In this document: positions 44,101 to 54,504 of the stretch, piece after piece
Layout of the letters: every line of letters begins with the position of its first letter
Numbering within the stretch: the stretch's first letter is position 1
Assembly (NCBI GenBank): GCA_037576195.1
Contig: CM075102.1
Location: forward strand, 29,632,745 to 29,696,744
DNA: 64,000 bases
From: Phytoseiulus persimilis
Lineage: Eukaryota; Arthropoda; Arachnida; Mesostigmata; Phytoseiidae
Direction of reading: 5' to 3'
The notes under the pieces: generated by a model
What the model was told of the DNA's origin: nothing
The model's input: only the letters and a program-made list of their open reading frames with translations
Database searches by the model: none
Position numbers and translations under genes: made by a program

Positions 44101-47100
44101 CTTAAATAGTTAGTGAATGTTGCGGGGGCGAGTCGTTTCGCGATTGTTGGTATTCCTCACAGGTTTAGACAAATACACCATGCCGGTAATTGCTGTCGCC
44201 GTCAGAATTTAAAGACGCCACCGGGATGTGTTCATTGAAGACGCCTCTAGACGCCAACGGACGAACGTATTCGATGCAGCCGCTGCGTCATGTAGCAAGG
44301 AATTCTCGCGTTCCGCGTTTCGTTTGTCGTTGCGGGGAACTGATCCGATATAGTCGTGGCGGGGCTTCTGCTGGTCATCACGAAGACTGCGATCATTGCG
44401 GTTCAGGGCCGACGCAGGCGACACACAAAGTGCATGGCTTGAGGGCTTGTCGCCGACGGCCCAGGTCAATGATTCTACAGATTGTTCTACGGAGCACGGG
44501 AATCCTTGCAAGCTCGGGCTTGGCCGCCCAGTCCCGATTCACATCATTTTCTCTGCTTCTCAACCCGAGCTGCGATCCCAAGAGAATCCACTGCTCGGGA
44601 CTGACAGAAGAAAGAAGCGCTCTGCAAAAGTAATCTTCGCAGTAGCCTTCTGATCGACGCGCTCGACCGTTACGTAAAACCACCGGGATCCATACGCTGA
44701 TTTGTTTGTGAGTTCAGCGCGACGTGCGGTGCCTGACTCGCGTCAAAGGGTTCGCTTTCCATTGGGTTTGTGTAGTTCCGACCTTCTGCTCATTACCGCC
44801 GAAGACACTTGAGCGGAACAGTGCTTCCACCCCCTCACGATTGGCAACCATTGTCGTCAATGAGGGCTCGCATCCAGGACCGATCCACTATCGCAGGTCG
44901 GTATCGGTCGCTTGTTGTCTTCCCCGCGCTCACGTCTTCTGCCCATTCTCCCCAATCGTTTCGACTTCTTTGTCCTTTGTGGGAACCGGTTCGCTAATGT
45001 TTCTCGCGGAAGATCGAATGCTCAGTCTGCGGCCATTGAATTTTTTTCATCGATCACCAATGCAGTACTTCAACGAACATATCGTGAAAAGCCGAATCGC
45101 GAGAGTTCTGTTTCGAAGCACAGAATCTTCGGACGGCAGATGCAAGGGAAGCCGTGTAAAAACGAATCTGTAGGCCGAGCTGACACGGTGCCGTTTGTCG
45201 TTCCGTACAAATGTGGCCAAGGAGATAATTTTATTATCTTTCGGGACATGTTGGCTGTCTCGCTCACTCACTCGACCGGTGAGCACTCCTCCAAAGTTGC
45301 CATTGTGTATTGTCCGCCCCGGCGGCCCTCACGATGCCGCACAATGCGGCGGATCCATCATTAATCCTGACGGGGATCTTCATCCGGATAGGATCGCCAA
45401 CTCGAAAAGAGGATTCGATTATTCGTTCCGGCGAAGGCGGTTATGCATCCGCGATTTTTTCTCAGACATGGTTATTCTAACGCTGGTAAAAATCAGCTCA
45501 ACGCCAGCATTTTCGGCGGGAAAATTGAATCATGCTGCTGGAATCGTTGGAAGGATGTCTCTCGCACGGAGCGGGTCTTGAGGAATGAACCTTTCCGGCC
45601 TCGAGTGTCGTCGAAGGAACCGCAAGAGTGTGAAGAGAGTCGACGAAGAAGCAGAACAACAGCGAGGATCGAAGTCACACATTGTCTCTTCGACGGATCA
45701 GAGCCCGCGGGTGATCGACGGAATCGCGGATCGTCAGATGAGAGGAGGAGTGGGTGGCTGGCTGGCTCGCGAAAAAGAAAGATGGGTTCCCCCACGGACA
45801 TGGATTCTTATCAGAACTTTCGATAGTTTGATAAATGGTCACGTGCGCCGGGTCGGGCCCGCATCGGCGTCGACGCCGCAACGGCAGCGGGGTGTATCCG
45901 ACCCTGGGGCGACGATGAGTGTTTATCCGTCTCTGCGCAGTGTTTCCCGCATCCCGAATCGGGCGGGACATGTCCGCGTAACGAATCGGGCTTGCGACCC
46001 GAACTGACCTCTGACTTCAACACTGGTACTCATTCAAGAGAAAATCGAAGAAGAGAACAATATGAATGATATATCTGACTGTCTCGTATCAAGTCGTACG
46101 CGGGAATTCTGCGTGCAACCGCGCGACCTTGGACAGATGGGAGGATGCTGAGGGCAATGATGACGTGGTTTTCGTACGTTTGATTGATTGATTGAGGAGT
46201 TGTCGGGACCCTGCGGATAAATAATTCGCCTCGAAAACATACCACATTGGGAATTTTCGCTTTTTTGATTGCTTTCGCGCCTGGATTATCACAGCTACAA
46301 AAGATGAAAATCTGAGTCAAAGGTCATCACCACTAACGCCCCTACTGCAAGGAAGAGCTTTGTATCCCACGGATTCGTTTCCCGCGTCCGAATTTCCCTC
46401 CTGGCAGAACCAGTTGAAAGGCCGACTCGCATCGACGATCAGTACTTTAACTTGCTTCCACGCGGAGGGAAAATGAGCGCTCAGAGAACAGCCTCTGCCA
46501 CCTTCCAAACCGTTAGCCGGACATCCAATACGCGGTACCTTGATAAATTCACCAGCGTGCTCCTGGAACTTCTCCGAATCTGTTTTCGCATAATTCGTTG
46601 CCCACCCTCTCTCTTCAAGAACGATACATCCTGATTTTCGGGAATCAAGAGTGCTATTGGTGATGTCGAAGGGCGTAGAATGATGACCTTTCGTATTGTA
46701 CGGATCCGGTCAAAAACTCATTGTGGTCTTCCAGACAATGAATTACCATATTCTGCTGCATTCCAAAAACGTTTCACTCCAGAAAACAGGAAGCCCGATT
46801 GGTCCGCCCAACGTAACGTTCGACGGATCGAGAAACTCGCGGAAATCGAGGATTTCAATGACATTAACCTTTTGAACCGAAGTTTCCGAACATCCATATT
46901 GACCATCATTGAACCGCTATCGGATCCAGAAGGAATGAGCCCAGAAGGAAAACAGTGTTGCTCTCTTGGAACTGCAGCTTGAGAGAATTCGGCCTGGTCA
47001 AGTCCGTCGTTTGCTTACATCTGGCTTTCCAGAAACTTCCCTCTCTGTGGCCTCCACTCTGAGTTTCTCAGAAGAAGAAGCGTTCATCTGAAATACAAGC

Positions 47101-48879
47101 CCAAGTTTTCCTCGACCGACGACGGAACCAGCGACCGTGTTTTTTCGAAACGAGTGAAGCATCACAGAGGGAACTTGTCGAATAATCTCTCTCATGAATA
47201 GCTGGTCAGCATGAAAGTGAAATCGTGCCAAGACGGGCGGAATAAGACGTCGGGTGACAGCTATCAAACAAAACTTGATACGAAACTTTAATAGCTACAT
47301 TCTTCATCGGAGGCAACTCACACGCGCTTTTCATAACGTGGGACCATTGTGATTCACCTGCGGTGTCCGACTCGTTTTATTGTTATCCGAATGTATCTCT
47401 CGCAAGGGTCCTCGTACGCGGTTCGAATATCAGAAAGGTTGACGCCATCGCGGCTCTATTCATCTGCCCGAGCCGACGTTCATTCATGAAAGTCTCAATT
47501 CTGGTTTCTTGGACTAAACATCGGCGCCCGACGCCACGGACGCCGACATAGGGTCGTTTCGCGCGTTGCACTGGCGGCAGCGACACTCGCTATGGGCTGG
47601 CGGCAAGGAATTTCCGAGCAGGGATCATTCTCCTTCGAGAAACGTGTACCAACTCACGTGTACCTTATCTGACAAGGAACCTCGGGTAGTTTACTGAAAG
47701 TTCTTGCTTTTCCAGGGCTCGATCAGCCAGCCGACTTCGTCCGGCCTCTCCCTCGTCGGAGTCATCAACTGACGGAAGCGAGTACTTCAAACCCCGTTCG
47801 CGTACCACTTCAGACTATATTTCGAGGAGCTCCTCTTTTAGATCTCCCGGCCGAACTCAGGAAAACATAAACACCCGTTCATTGGGTCGGAGCAAGTCGG
47901 ATGCAGCAACATTCGCGGCGATACCACTCACTCGAAGCTTCAAAAGTCAACCGAATCTGGCAGCTGTACAGCCCCTATATACCCTGTGAGTCGCGGTTCG
48001 ACGTTCGAGCTTAGAGGTCAGTTCTTCATCAAACGAACGTTCATTAAAACGTTCTCCTGTTTCCAGCGAGGACACGGCGATGTTTTTCGATACAATGGGC
48101 TTCCTGGATGCAGGAATGTACAACGCCCACGTAGGACCTTCACCGATTACGACCCCCCCGAAGTATTTTGAATCTCAGTCGTCGCAGGACTCGAATAACA
48201 ATTCGAACGAGAATCCCAGCGAATGCGAATCGGGTACGTGCGGTGATTGATCCTTGGCTCCACTGTCCCGCGACGCAGGAAGTAATTCGCTCTCCTCCTG
48301 TCTCGGAAGCCTCTGTTTCTGTCTCGGGAATCCACCTCCTTCACTCTCCATCGCGTATGCTTCCGAGAGCTCTCGTCTCGCGACCCCGCGAGTCGCCATG
48401 AGAGTACGCATCCCGAGACGTCGAATCACCCTGGAGAAAAGAAGCCTCTCACCCGCTTCGTTTTTACGCATAGCGATACGCCTCGGAGAGCATGATCGTA
48501 CTTTGGAACACTCGGGGGTCACAAGCAATCAGGAAAAAAAGCTTTTGCAAACTTCCTCCCGAAGCGAGGGAGGAGAACATGGACATACATCTTCCATTAA
48601 TCTGAACACTCCCATATCCCGGCTGGGAATTCTCCGATACCGCGTCGATGGGCCGTACGATCTTTTGTTTTCCTTTCCACAGAAGAAGAAATCAACATGC
48701 TGGCGCAACCCCCGATTGGACCCCCGTCCGGAGCAGGACATGTTGGTCTTTCAAGCCATGACCTCATCGAGCATGCTGGTGGCGTCATTCACGAAACCTC
48801 GATCGTCGAGAAAAATGCGCGAGTGATCAAATGGTTGTACAACTGCCGGAAATCGATGCAGCAGAGCGTGGTTCTCTGA
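38129..48879 (+). CDS. ten-exon gene, ~716 aa Ser/Pro/Arg-rich disordered protein, function unknown
   Basis: Exons: 38129-38252 (ATG; in-frame stop just upstream), 38991-39103, 39741-40283, 40386-40556, 40669-40805, 41035-41292, 42173-42343, 47716-47985, 48067-48233 and 48683-48879 (TGA). All nine junctions agree in phase, acceptors are mostly strong (gtcatttcag, ttttttcctcgcag, gttgtcttttcag, tgcttttccag) and donors are gtacgt, gtgcgt, gtgaga, gtgagt, gtatgt. The N-terminus is basic with a hydrophobic run (VLEVWLWYAAVGLF). Next comes a charged helix (RLEESKANYVKTDRVLDTRQ), a long Gln/Pro/Ser-rich region, a short coiled-coil-like segment (AEEIRDLEQQLRELI) after RRSASYTERQ, Ser/Arg-rich linkers (SRSSSFRSPGRTQENI), and a conserved-looking end (VEKNARVIKWLYNC). 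This suggests a cytoskeletal or scaffold protein. I do not recognise the family. Intron seven hosts a cuticle gene. Confidence 0.82.
43403..43408 (-). promoter_or_regulatory. polyadenylation signal AATAAA
   Basis: Minus-strand AATAAA about 170 nt past the stop of the second cuticle gene. Confidence 0.5.
43579..44064 (-). CDS. arachnid cuticle protein (10.9-like), intronic nested gene
   Basis: A paralogue of the gene at 36292-36804: a secreted chitin-binding cuticle protein of 161 residues. Start ATG 44064 gives MNSSSMRLLLCLALVSAVVS, a signal peptide; a second ATG at 44049 is equally possible. The mature part begins near QRYNLRPEVYGPPAPYQYAY, then DPEGGSTAEQTSDGSGRI, the core TIALADGRQRLVTYWADASG, and FHADVVTNELGTESKNPADV. 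After the shared core the two proteins diverge: this one lacks the Ala/Pro repeats and ends in a basic/hydrophobic tail (PLAHGTFRKS), so it may suit a different cuticle layer. It is intronless and lies antisense inside intron seven of the large plus-strand gene. Note the TATA-like box upstream. Confidence 0.94.
   Translation of the reverse strand: MNSSSMRLLLCLALVSAVVSGQRYNLRPEVYGPPAPYQYAYAAQDPEGGSTAEQTSDGSGRIVGKYTIALADGRQRLVTYWADASGFHADVVTNELGTESKNPADVTIQSSAITGPEAAIRYEPTRIRDRGNLGRPLSVPAAVAQSFAALEPLAHGTFRKS
44102..44108 (-). promoter_or_regulatory. TATA-like box (TATTTAA)
   Basis: CTATTTAAG on the minus strand, 38-44 nt before the ATG of the nested cuticle gene. The TATA match is weaker than at the first cuticle gene and the initiator spacing is unclear. 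Confidence 0.5.
44109..47715. other. remainder of host-gene intron seven
   Basis: The distal part of the 5.4 kb intron (42344-47715). Chance-like frames occur on both strands. I found no exon that would fit the phase-2 junction of the flanking exons, nor a second nested gene I could support. Confidence 0.5.
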
Positions 48880-48931
48880 ACCACGCTTCTCGTCCAGGAG
48901 CTGCTCCGCTCCTTGGACGAGGGCCAACCGC

Positions 48932-49113
48932 CTAAGGAAATCCCGGAGGAACAATGAACTGCTCGAGCCGGTCTTGAGCTCCAGACCAGAACATCACAAC
49001 CCCATTGGAGGGATCCGCGGAATCCAACTCCTCAAGCTGGAGTCCAACATGCGTGCACTTCCTGCTTGCTGCTCGAGCGGGAGAAGGCTCCTGCATGAGG
49101 TTCACGGAGGACA
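48932..49113 (-). CDS. candidate terminal exon, function unknown
   Basis: Minus-strand acceptor gcattgccgtcgttttcaag opens a frame with a two-base lead and 59 residues, ending in TAG at 48932-48934. It reads SSVNLMQEPSPARAASRK, then THVGLQLEELDSADPSNGVV and ends DRLEQFIVPPGFP. The stop lies only 52 bp from the stop of the large plus-strand gene, making a tight convergent pair. The exon at 49513-49667 may be upstream in the same gene, but the phase of intermediate exons is unresolved. Confidence 0.43.
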
Positions 49114-49512
49114 CTTGAAAACGACGGCAATGCAGAGATGCTGGGGACCTCATTTCGAATGGTTTCTTGATCCGCTTGGGAAGATTGTAGCCTCAGCTTG
49201 AGGATGACACAGAAGCGGATCGAATAATTCGAATCGAAATTGATAAACCGAAGTTCCATTCCGATCTTTTTCTATAGTGATGTTCTGCCGGTTTCTGTCT
49301 TGGTTGAGATCAGAAGCGACCTGACTTGGTTCAAGAAGAGCGACCGAAGAAGTTCATGGGTGAGCGAGAGAGACGAAATGTAACGTCGGGGGTTCGCATG
49401 GTTTCCATGAACTTGTCGAAACTTCAATCCCAAATCCAACCGAAGAAGTCGACGGTTCCGGATGGCGTTGTGTGATAAAAGCAATAGATATTCAGTTCGG
49501 CATCTCTCTCAC

Positions 49513-49667
49513 TCGTCTCAATCTTCCTCTCAATATTTCCGAAAGATTCTGACCAAAATGTTCATACGACTCCCACGCGGACAGTGAGTATTTGTAGGGT
49601 ATCCGTTCTTGGATGAAGATATCTGATGCCGACTTATTCGCTAGATTACCCACCTCATTAAAGGTAT
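49513..49667 (-). CDS. candidate internal exon, function unknown
   Basis: The minus frame enters after ccctgattgaaag with a two-base lead and ends at donor AGACGA|gtgaga. It reads FNEVGNLANKSASDIFIQER, then YSLSAWESYEHFGQNLSEIL and RGRLRR. Balanced, helix-prone composition. It probably belongs to the minus gene ending at 48932. Confidence 0.35.
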
Positions 49668-50192
49668 CTTTCAATCAGGGATTTAGGCCTCGAAATGACG
49701 GTTGCGAGGCACGACAGAACTCGAACGATTCCAGCCTGTTACTTTTCTCACCAATTACATTCTGTGTAACAATCAGCAGTGTTTTCTATCGCGGCTCTCG
49801 GAGTCTTGGGGTGAATGAATGTCAACGCAGTCAGATGCTCACTTCCTGGTAGAGAAGCTTTCTTGATGGAGAGAGCAACATTCAATTCCCAAGTCGGTTC
49901 CACCTTACGTGGGAACCCGAAGCCATTTGTTTTTCACCCGAATGACAGTTATATCTAATAATGACTAGTTTTATCTCCGACCTGAGAGCCAGCTTCCCTC
50001 TGTCACTAGTCAGATCATAGAACATAATAAAGAAGCGAACGGTACAACGTTCAAACCATACACCATCGGCGTTTGTTTTTCGGTGCATGCGATGTGAGTT
50101 CGAGATGCACGCAGTCGCCCGGCTCATGCAAGGAGCTAGATGAGGGAACGACTTCCGTCGTCAACTTCTAGCGTTGATAGTCGACAGAATCT

Positions 50193-50193
50193 N
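50193..50193. other. ambiguous base (N)
   Basis: A single N, the only ambiguous base I noticed, within unassigned sequence. Confidence 0.95.
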
Positions 50194-50568
50194 CATTGAC
50201 ACCCAAGGCCGTCGACGCCTCATGCTCACGTTTGTTTCGCTGAGAGGAAAACTTCCCCTCCCAATTTCTGAATTCCACCCGATCCAATCGAAACATTTGC
50301 CCTCGAGCTCCGCTGTTCCGAATAACCGAGCTTCCCCGAACTCCCCATGACGGCAGATTCTCCTCACGAAGTACGAGATCAATCGAAATGATCACGAGCA
50401 GCCTCCTTATGAGGTCGAAAGTTTATAGGCGATCGAGCGTTCTGGTGCTTGTTGCTCCATACGCTTCGAGCGAGGCGTACAAGGGCCCAGAAGTCAATTT
50501 GCCCCCTTAGCGCTTCCTGGAAACGTTGATGAAGAGCGAGTCTTCCTGGCGGCGCATTGCGAAAAAAG

Positions 50569-50676
50569 ATGGGAGAAGTCATTTGCAAATCAAACTTTGG
50601 GGCTTGGGTCGTGATCGGGAAACTCCGCACAGCTGAGCGTGCCATCGCTCCCTTCCTCTCTGCCCTGATCCCCGGG
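50569..50676 (+). CDS. candidate first coding exon, function unknown
   Basis: An ATG in good context (aaaaagATGGG) opens 36 codons reading MGEVICKSNFGAWVVIGKLR and AIAPFLSALIPG, and reaches donor CCCGGG|gtgagc in phase 0. The open frame extends 5' of the ATG to a double TGA, so it could also be an internal exon. Downstream partners were not found. Confidence 0.33.
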
Positions 50677-51020
50677 GTGAGCTCTCGCTTCGGGAAGAAC
50701 AAAAAAGAAACCACCCTGAATCTCGGAATAGCTGACTCGACACCAGCGGGAGCAACCGTTTGCGCCAATCTTCTTCTCATCAGACGCTCGCTCCGCAATG
50801 AATCAGCTGGCCAGCTATTCGATTGTATCACTTCTTGCTACGTTCGATGTCATCTCGAAGAGACGACGGAACGTGACGATGACGTCATTGGCTTCTTTCG
50901 GAGTTATTCGCTCGGTCTCTGGATCGCGAACGGCGGATGCGACGAAGGGCAGTTTCCGAGCCATTCTATGATGGAAACATGACATTGAGCTCTAATCGGC
51001 TTCTAATCCAGAATACTCAC

Positions 51021-51664
51021 TCCCAGTATTCTTTCACCGGACTCCGCACAACGTTGGCCGGAAGACAGTGATACGTGCAGTTCTGTGGCTCGTATTCTGA
51101 TCGGCAGTTCGGGGTGTTCCAAGGATTGTCGCAGGTCCGCCACGGAAGATCCGGAGCCAACGAGACGTAGATGTAATAGAGAGCCCAGGACAAGACGACG
51201 ATGTAGTACGTGTTGAGCCAGAACGACATGACGGCCGCTGCGTAACCGACGCCTAAATGAATAAAATTAGGGCGTTTAATGTAGGCTGTGTTCCATCAGA
51301 GAAATCTCAAGAATTCACAGAGCCCATAGCATGTGGTGCGCAATTAACCCTATTCTCTACAGCGATCATGAAGAGACCCCCCTTCCCTTTTCCCGTCGTG
51401 AAGGGATCTTTGGAACTCCTTGAAACGCCAACCTATGGCGCATAACTTGAGGCGCAACGTCGATCATTGCGCTCGACGAAGGAGGACGTTCGAGAGCGGG
51501 GGCCCTAAGAGGAGTGTACGAAGAAAACGAACCTTTGAAGATTGGGCAGATCTTCCATACGCCCAAACCTCCAATGTTGAGGAATTGCCCGAGGGATGTT
51601 TCGAGAAAGAACGTTGGGATTCCTCCAAAAAATAGCGTCAGCAGATAAGGCACCAGGAACGCAC
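51021..51664 (-). CDS. SLC6 sodium/chloride-dependent GABA-type transporter, two internal exons
   Basis: Exon 51664-51533 (acceptor cattgaatttcag, donor TTCAAAG|gttcgt) and exon 51252-51021 (acceptor tattcatttag, donor TGGGA|gtgagt) join in phase across a 280 bp intron. The first covers TM2 ([20 protein letters not shown], with the Tyr and Glu that support chloride and transport in GAT1) and the LGQF...GGLGVWK.CPIFKG loop. The second covers TM3 ([20 protein letters not shown], including the Tyr pair where GAT1 Tyr140 contacts GABA) and extracellular loop 2, with the conserved cysteine pair in [15 protein letters not shown] and an NCT glycosylation sequon. GAT1 is the closest relative I can recall. 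The exon carrying GLGNVWRFPY and all exons after TM3 are not visible, so it is either a gene with long introns or a fragment. Confidence 0.9.
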
Positions 51665-52451
51665 CTGAAATTCAATGTGAAAACTTGATTTCCGCCCTGT
51701 TTCTCAATCTGATAGGCTGCAAAGTTTTTTCACCAGACCTCAATCTTCCCACCTCGAGTCCGTTATTCGAAGAACCGTTCCATCCGGTGAGGGAGCAACG
51801 TCGAATACGCACATCCTATTCAAATCCATTCAGATCGAAAAAAAACTAATTTGACAGTTTGCGTTGTCAAGCGAGTCGAACTTTTTTTGGTGTGATCCGA
51901 AGTTCCTCGCTCGATGCCGGAGACTCAGGTATGCGTTCATTCCGGAAGTCGAACATCGAGGCGCCTCGATATTCCTCGAGCATAATGGCATGGCGATTAC
52001 CGCTTTGCACGCAGACAGGGTTGGAATAGGTTCTCAGCTAGCCCTACATGCTGGCAAGTTCGCTTTGAGGAATTATTTTGCTCTGTTCAGAGTGCGAAAA
52101 GCGGACAGAGCGTGGCCGCAGGTGCCTGGAGGTTAAGCGATAGGGAAACGACAATTTTTTCTCCCTCTCAAGCATCAGAAAGCGGATGGAGATTTTATCC
52201 AACGGACGCGGCTGGAATGCAGCGACATCCCGACTTTTCGCCCTCGACTTCTCACAATAGCTTGTACTTTCAGAACGTTACAGAAGTTGGTTGGGAAAAA
52301 TTTAAGCTGCGGACGGAATACGACCCATGCTATGGAAATGGGTTTGATTCTAAGGTAAAATTCTCCACTCGGTGTATGAGAGGCATCCAAGCCGACCTAT
52401 GAACGAGCCGCGCTGCTCGAGCCTATTGGGCACATCCTCCGTGTTGGCGAG

Positions 52452-52474
52452 CAAGCAAGCTCGCAGCTTGCTTG
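52452..52474. repeat. perfect 10-bp inverted repeat with 3-nt loop
   Basis: CAAGCAAGCT, loop CGC, then AGCTTGCTTG. It folds as a tight hairpin in unassigned sequence between candidate minus-strand exons. Could be a simple palindrome or part of a small structured RNA. Confidence 0.6.
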
Positions 52475-54138
52475 TGCTCGGTCTTTCTATCGTGTAGAAA
52501 CTCGATTCCGAGAGCAACGCGATCGCGATTTAGAGCTATTTGGTTCCACGATGAGCCTCAACACACTCAAATATTCATACGTCGGCTGGCTCGGCAGCAA
52601 GATTTGGACTCGTGGCCAACAGCGTAAGGTTCGTCGAGGATGGTAGTAATCACTGGGAACAAGAAAAATATAGGCGACGTATTCCGCCGATTTTCCTTCG
52701 GCTCAGTATTCAAATCTATTCTCGCCCGACGGATCGCTTCTGGAACCGCGAACTCACGGAGACCCTCCTCTGAAACTTTTCTTCCACTCTCGGAATGAAC
52801 GGAGCTTCTCGCGAAGAGGGAATCAAGAAACGGCCTGCGCTCGTCGCTGTCCTCGACGAAGTTAGAATCCTGGTTACGTCCACGCTGAGGTACATTGGCA
52901 CTATGCATACGTACTATGGATTGGAGGTTTCCTTTTTGTCTCTGAAGAGTGTGAATAGTCGTCGGTCGAGAATGAATTCCGTGAGCCGACGGCCGCACCG
53001 AATTCCACCAAGTTAAAAAAATTTCGCTTCCGCATGAAACAGGACAGCACGAGCGACGGTAATTCGTCATCCAACGGAATCATCTCCGCGGAGCCCCGAC
53101 ACGATTCCGTGGATGGCAGCTCCGGCTCTTCGCTCCGATTAGATTTTGTGTCGTACGGACTGAACTTAATTTCGACTGAACTGATCTTTCGACGCTGTTG
53201 ATGTAGCGTTAACTCGTCTCGCGAACGGCTCTGACAGCTCGCCGCAAGGGCATAATGGCTCACTCGATTCCTACGAATCCAGACTATTCATGAAGTGAAT
53301 TTCGTCCCAGCCTGTTCCTGCGCTCGTTGATTACAACTGGGAACATTCTTCCCAGCGCGGCTTTCGTCCCTCTACAATCGGGAAGTGTTGGTGCGGCGGA
53401 TGGGGCTTTGGAACGGATGACCACTTAGAGAGACGTCTTCACGATGACTTCGCTCGTTCAAAGAGGAGTTGGAATTCGTCCGACCAAAGTTGGATCGGAA
53501 TGGACTAAAAGTGCTGGCGTGATGGGAGATCCGTTTCGGATAGGAACAGAGGTTGTTCTCCCGAATGAAATCGTTCTTGGAACTCGCTTGTGGCCAGTCG
53601 GTCGTCGCTTTGCCCGGCCAGCAAACGCAGACACAAGTACGGAGTCTAGCAAGCGAGAGCAGCGGTATCCGAAGCAGCGTGTTGAATCCTAAAATACACT
53701 GGCCACAGCGAACGCAGCAGGAAAGATGTATGGAACAAGAAACGACGACAGGTGGTGCGCGCTCGCTCGCCCGTTTGCTCGCTCAGCTAAGCTCCCGGGA
53801 CACAACGTGTTTTCCGCCTGAAGGTATCAATTCTTGGCCTCCGACCAGCGGAGTCTTCGGTTGGAAACGCAACCTGAGTTTTCGTTCATATGTTTGTCAG
53901 CCCCGGTGTCGGTCGGATGGCGTTGGCGTGATGGCCGAAATTCCGGCATCCGGAACCCCGTCAGCGTGCCGCATTCGTGCATTTCACCAGAGACAGTCTT
54001 AGGGAACTGCTACCATCGGCAAGGCGGCCGGAGCTTGGACGTATCGCTGAAGTCAAAGCTCCGTGTCGTGGCAAGGAATCTTCGTCAGGTATCGGATAGT
54101 TAACTTGATACTGCAGGCACCCATTGTAGTTTGCGTGA
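52475..54138. other. no secure gene; open frames on both strands
   Basis: A minus frame at 52.57-53.0 kb has an acidic segment (FVEDSDERRPFLDSLFARSS) and an internal donor-like gtgagt near 52770. An 82-aa plus ATG frame lies at 53444-53692. Neither has enough splice context to call. Confidence 0.4.
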
Positions 54139-54504
54139 GAGTCTGCACATGTCGTAAACGAGTGGCCGGGCGAGCGCGCCTGCGGACGGCCGACAGGCAA
54201 GCGGCTGGGACATATTAGTCCGTGGGTTAATGCAGGTCGAGCTAAGACATCATTACCCCTAGCGGGTGAGAAGGGCGTCATTGTCGCGGTAAGGGGCATC
54301 GCTACCGCGGAGAGCATTCGCAAGCCTCCATCACCCGACGAAAACCCAGCAATTTTCGTCGGAGAAGAAGGGGCTCGGAGCGAGGCAGAACGAGTGGTTA
54401 GAGTCTCGTCCGTTGACGAGAGCTGGTTTCGGAGCGCGACGTTTGGGAACCAAACGCCAAACGCTTGGAATGAGAGCCTCAACTCACTTAAATCTCACCA
54501 ATAA
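54139..54504 (+). CDS. 121-codon open frame lacking ATG, function unknown
   Basis: Open from just after TGA 54136-54138 to TAA 54502-54504 with no ATG, so it would be an exon or fragment. It reads NEWPGERACGRPTGKRLGHI, then LPLAGEKGVIVAVRGIATAE, PSPDENPAIFVGEEGARSEA and DESWFRSATFGNQTPNAWNE. It is Glu/Gly/Ala/Val-rich, unlike the Arg/Ser-rich chance frames. No splice acceptor was found at its start. It could be part of an old mobile element or of an unrecognised gene. Confidence 0.38.
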   Translation, partial: ESAHVVNEWPGERACGRPTGKRLGHISPWVNAGRAKTSLPLAGEKGVIVAVRGIATAESIRKPPSPDENPAIFVGEEGARSEAERVVRVSSVDESWFRSATFGNQTPNAWNESLNSLKSHQ

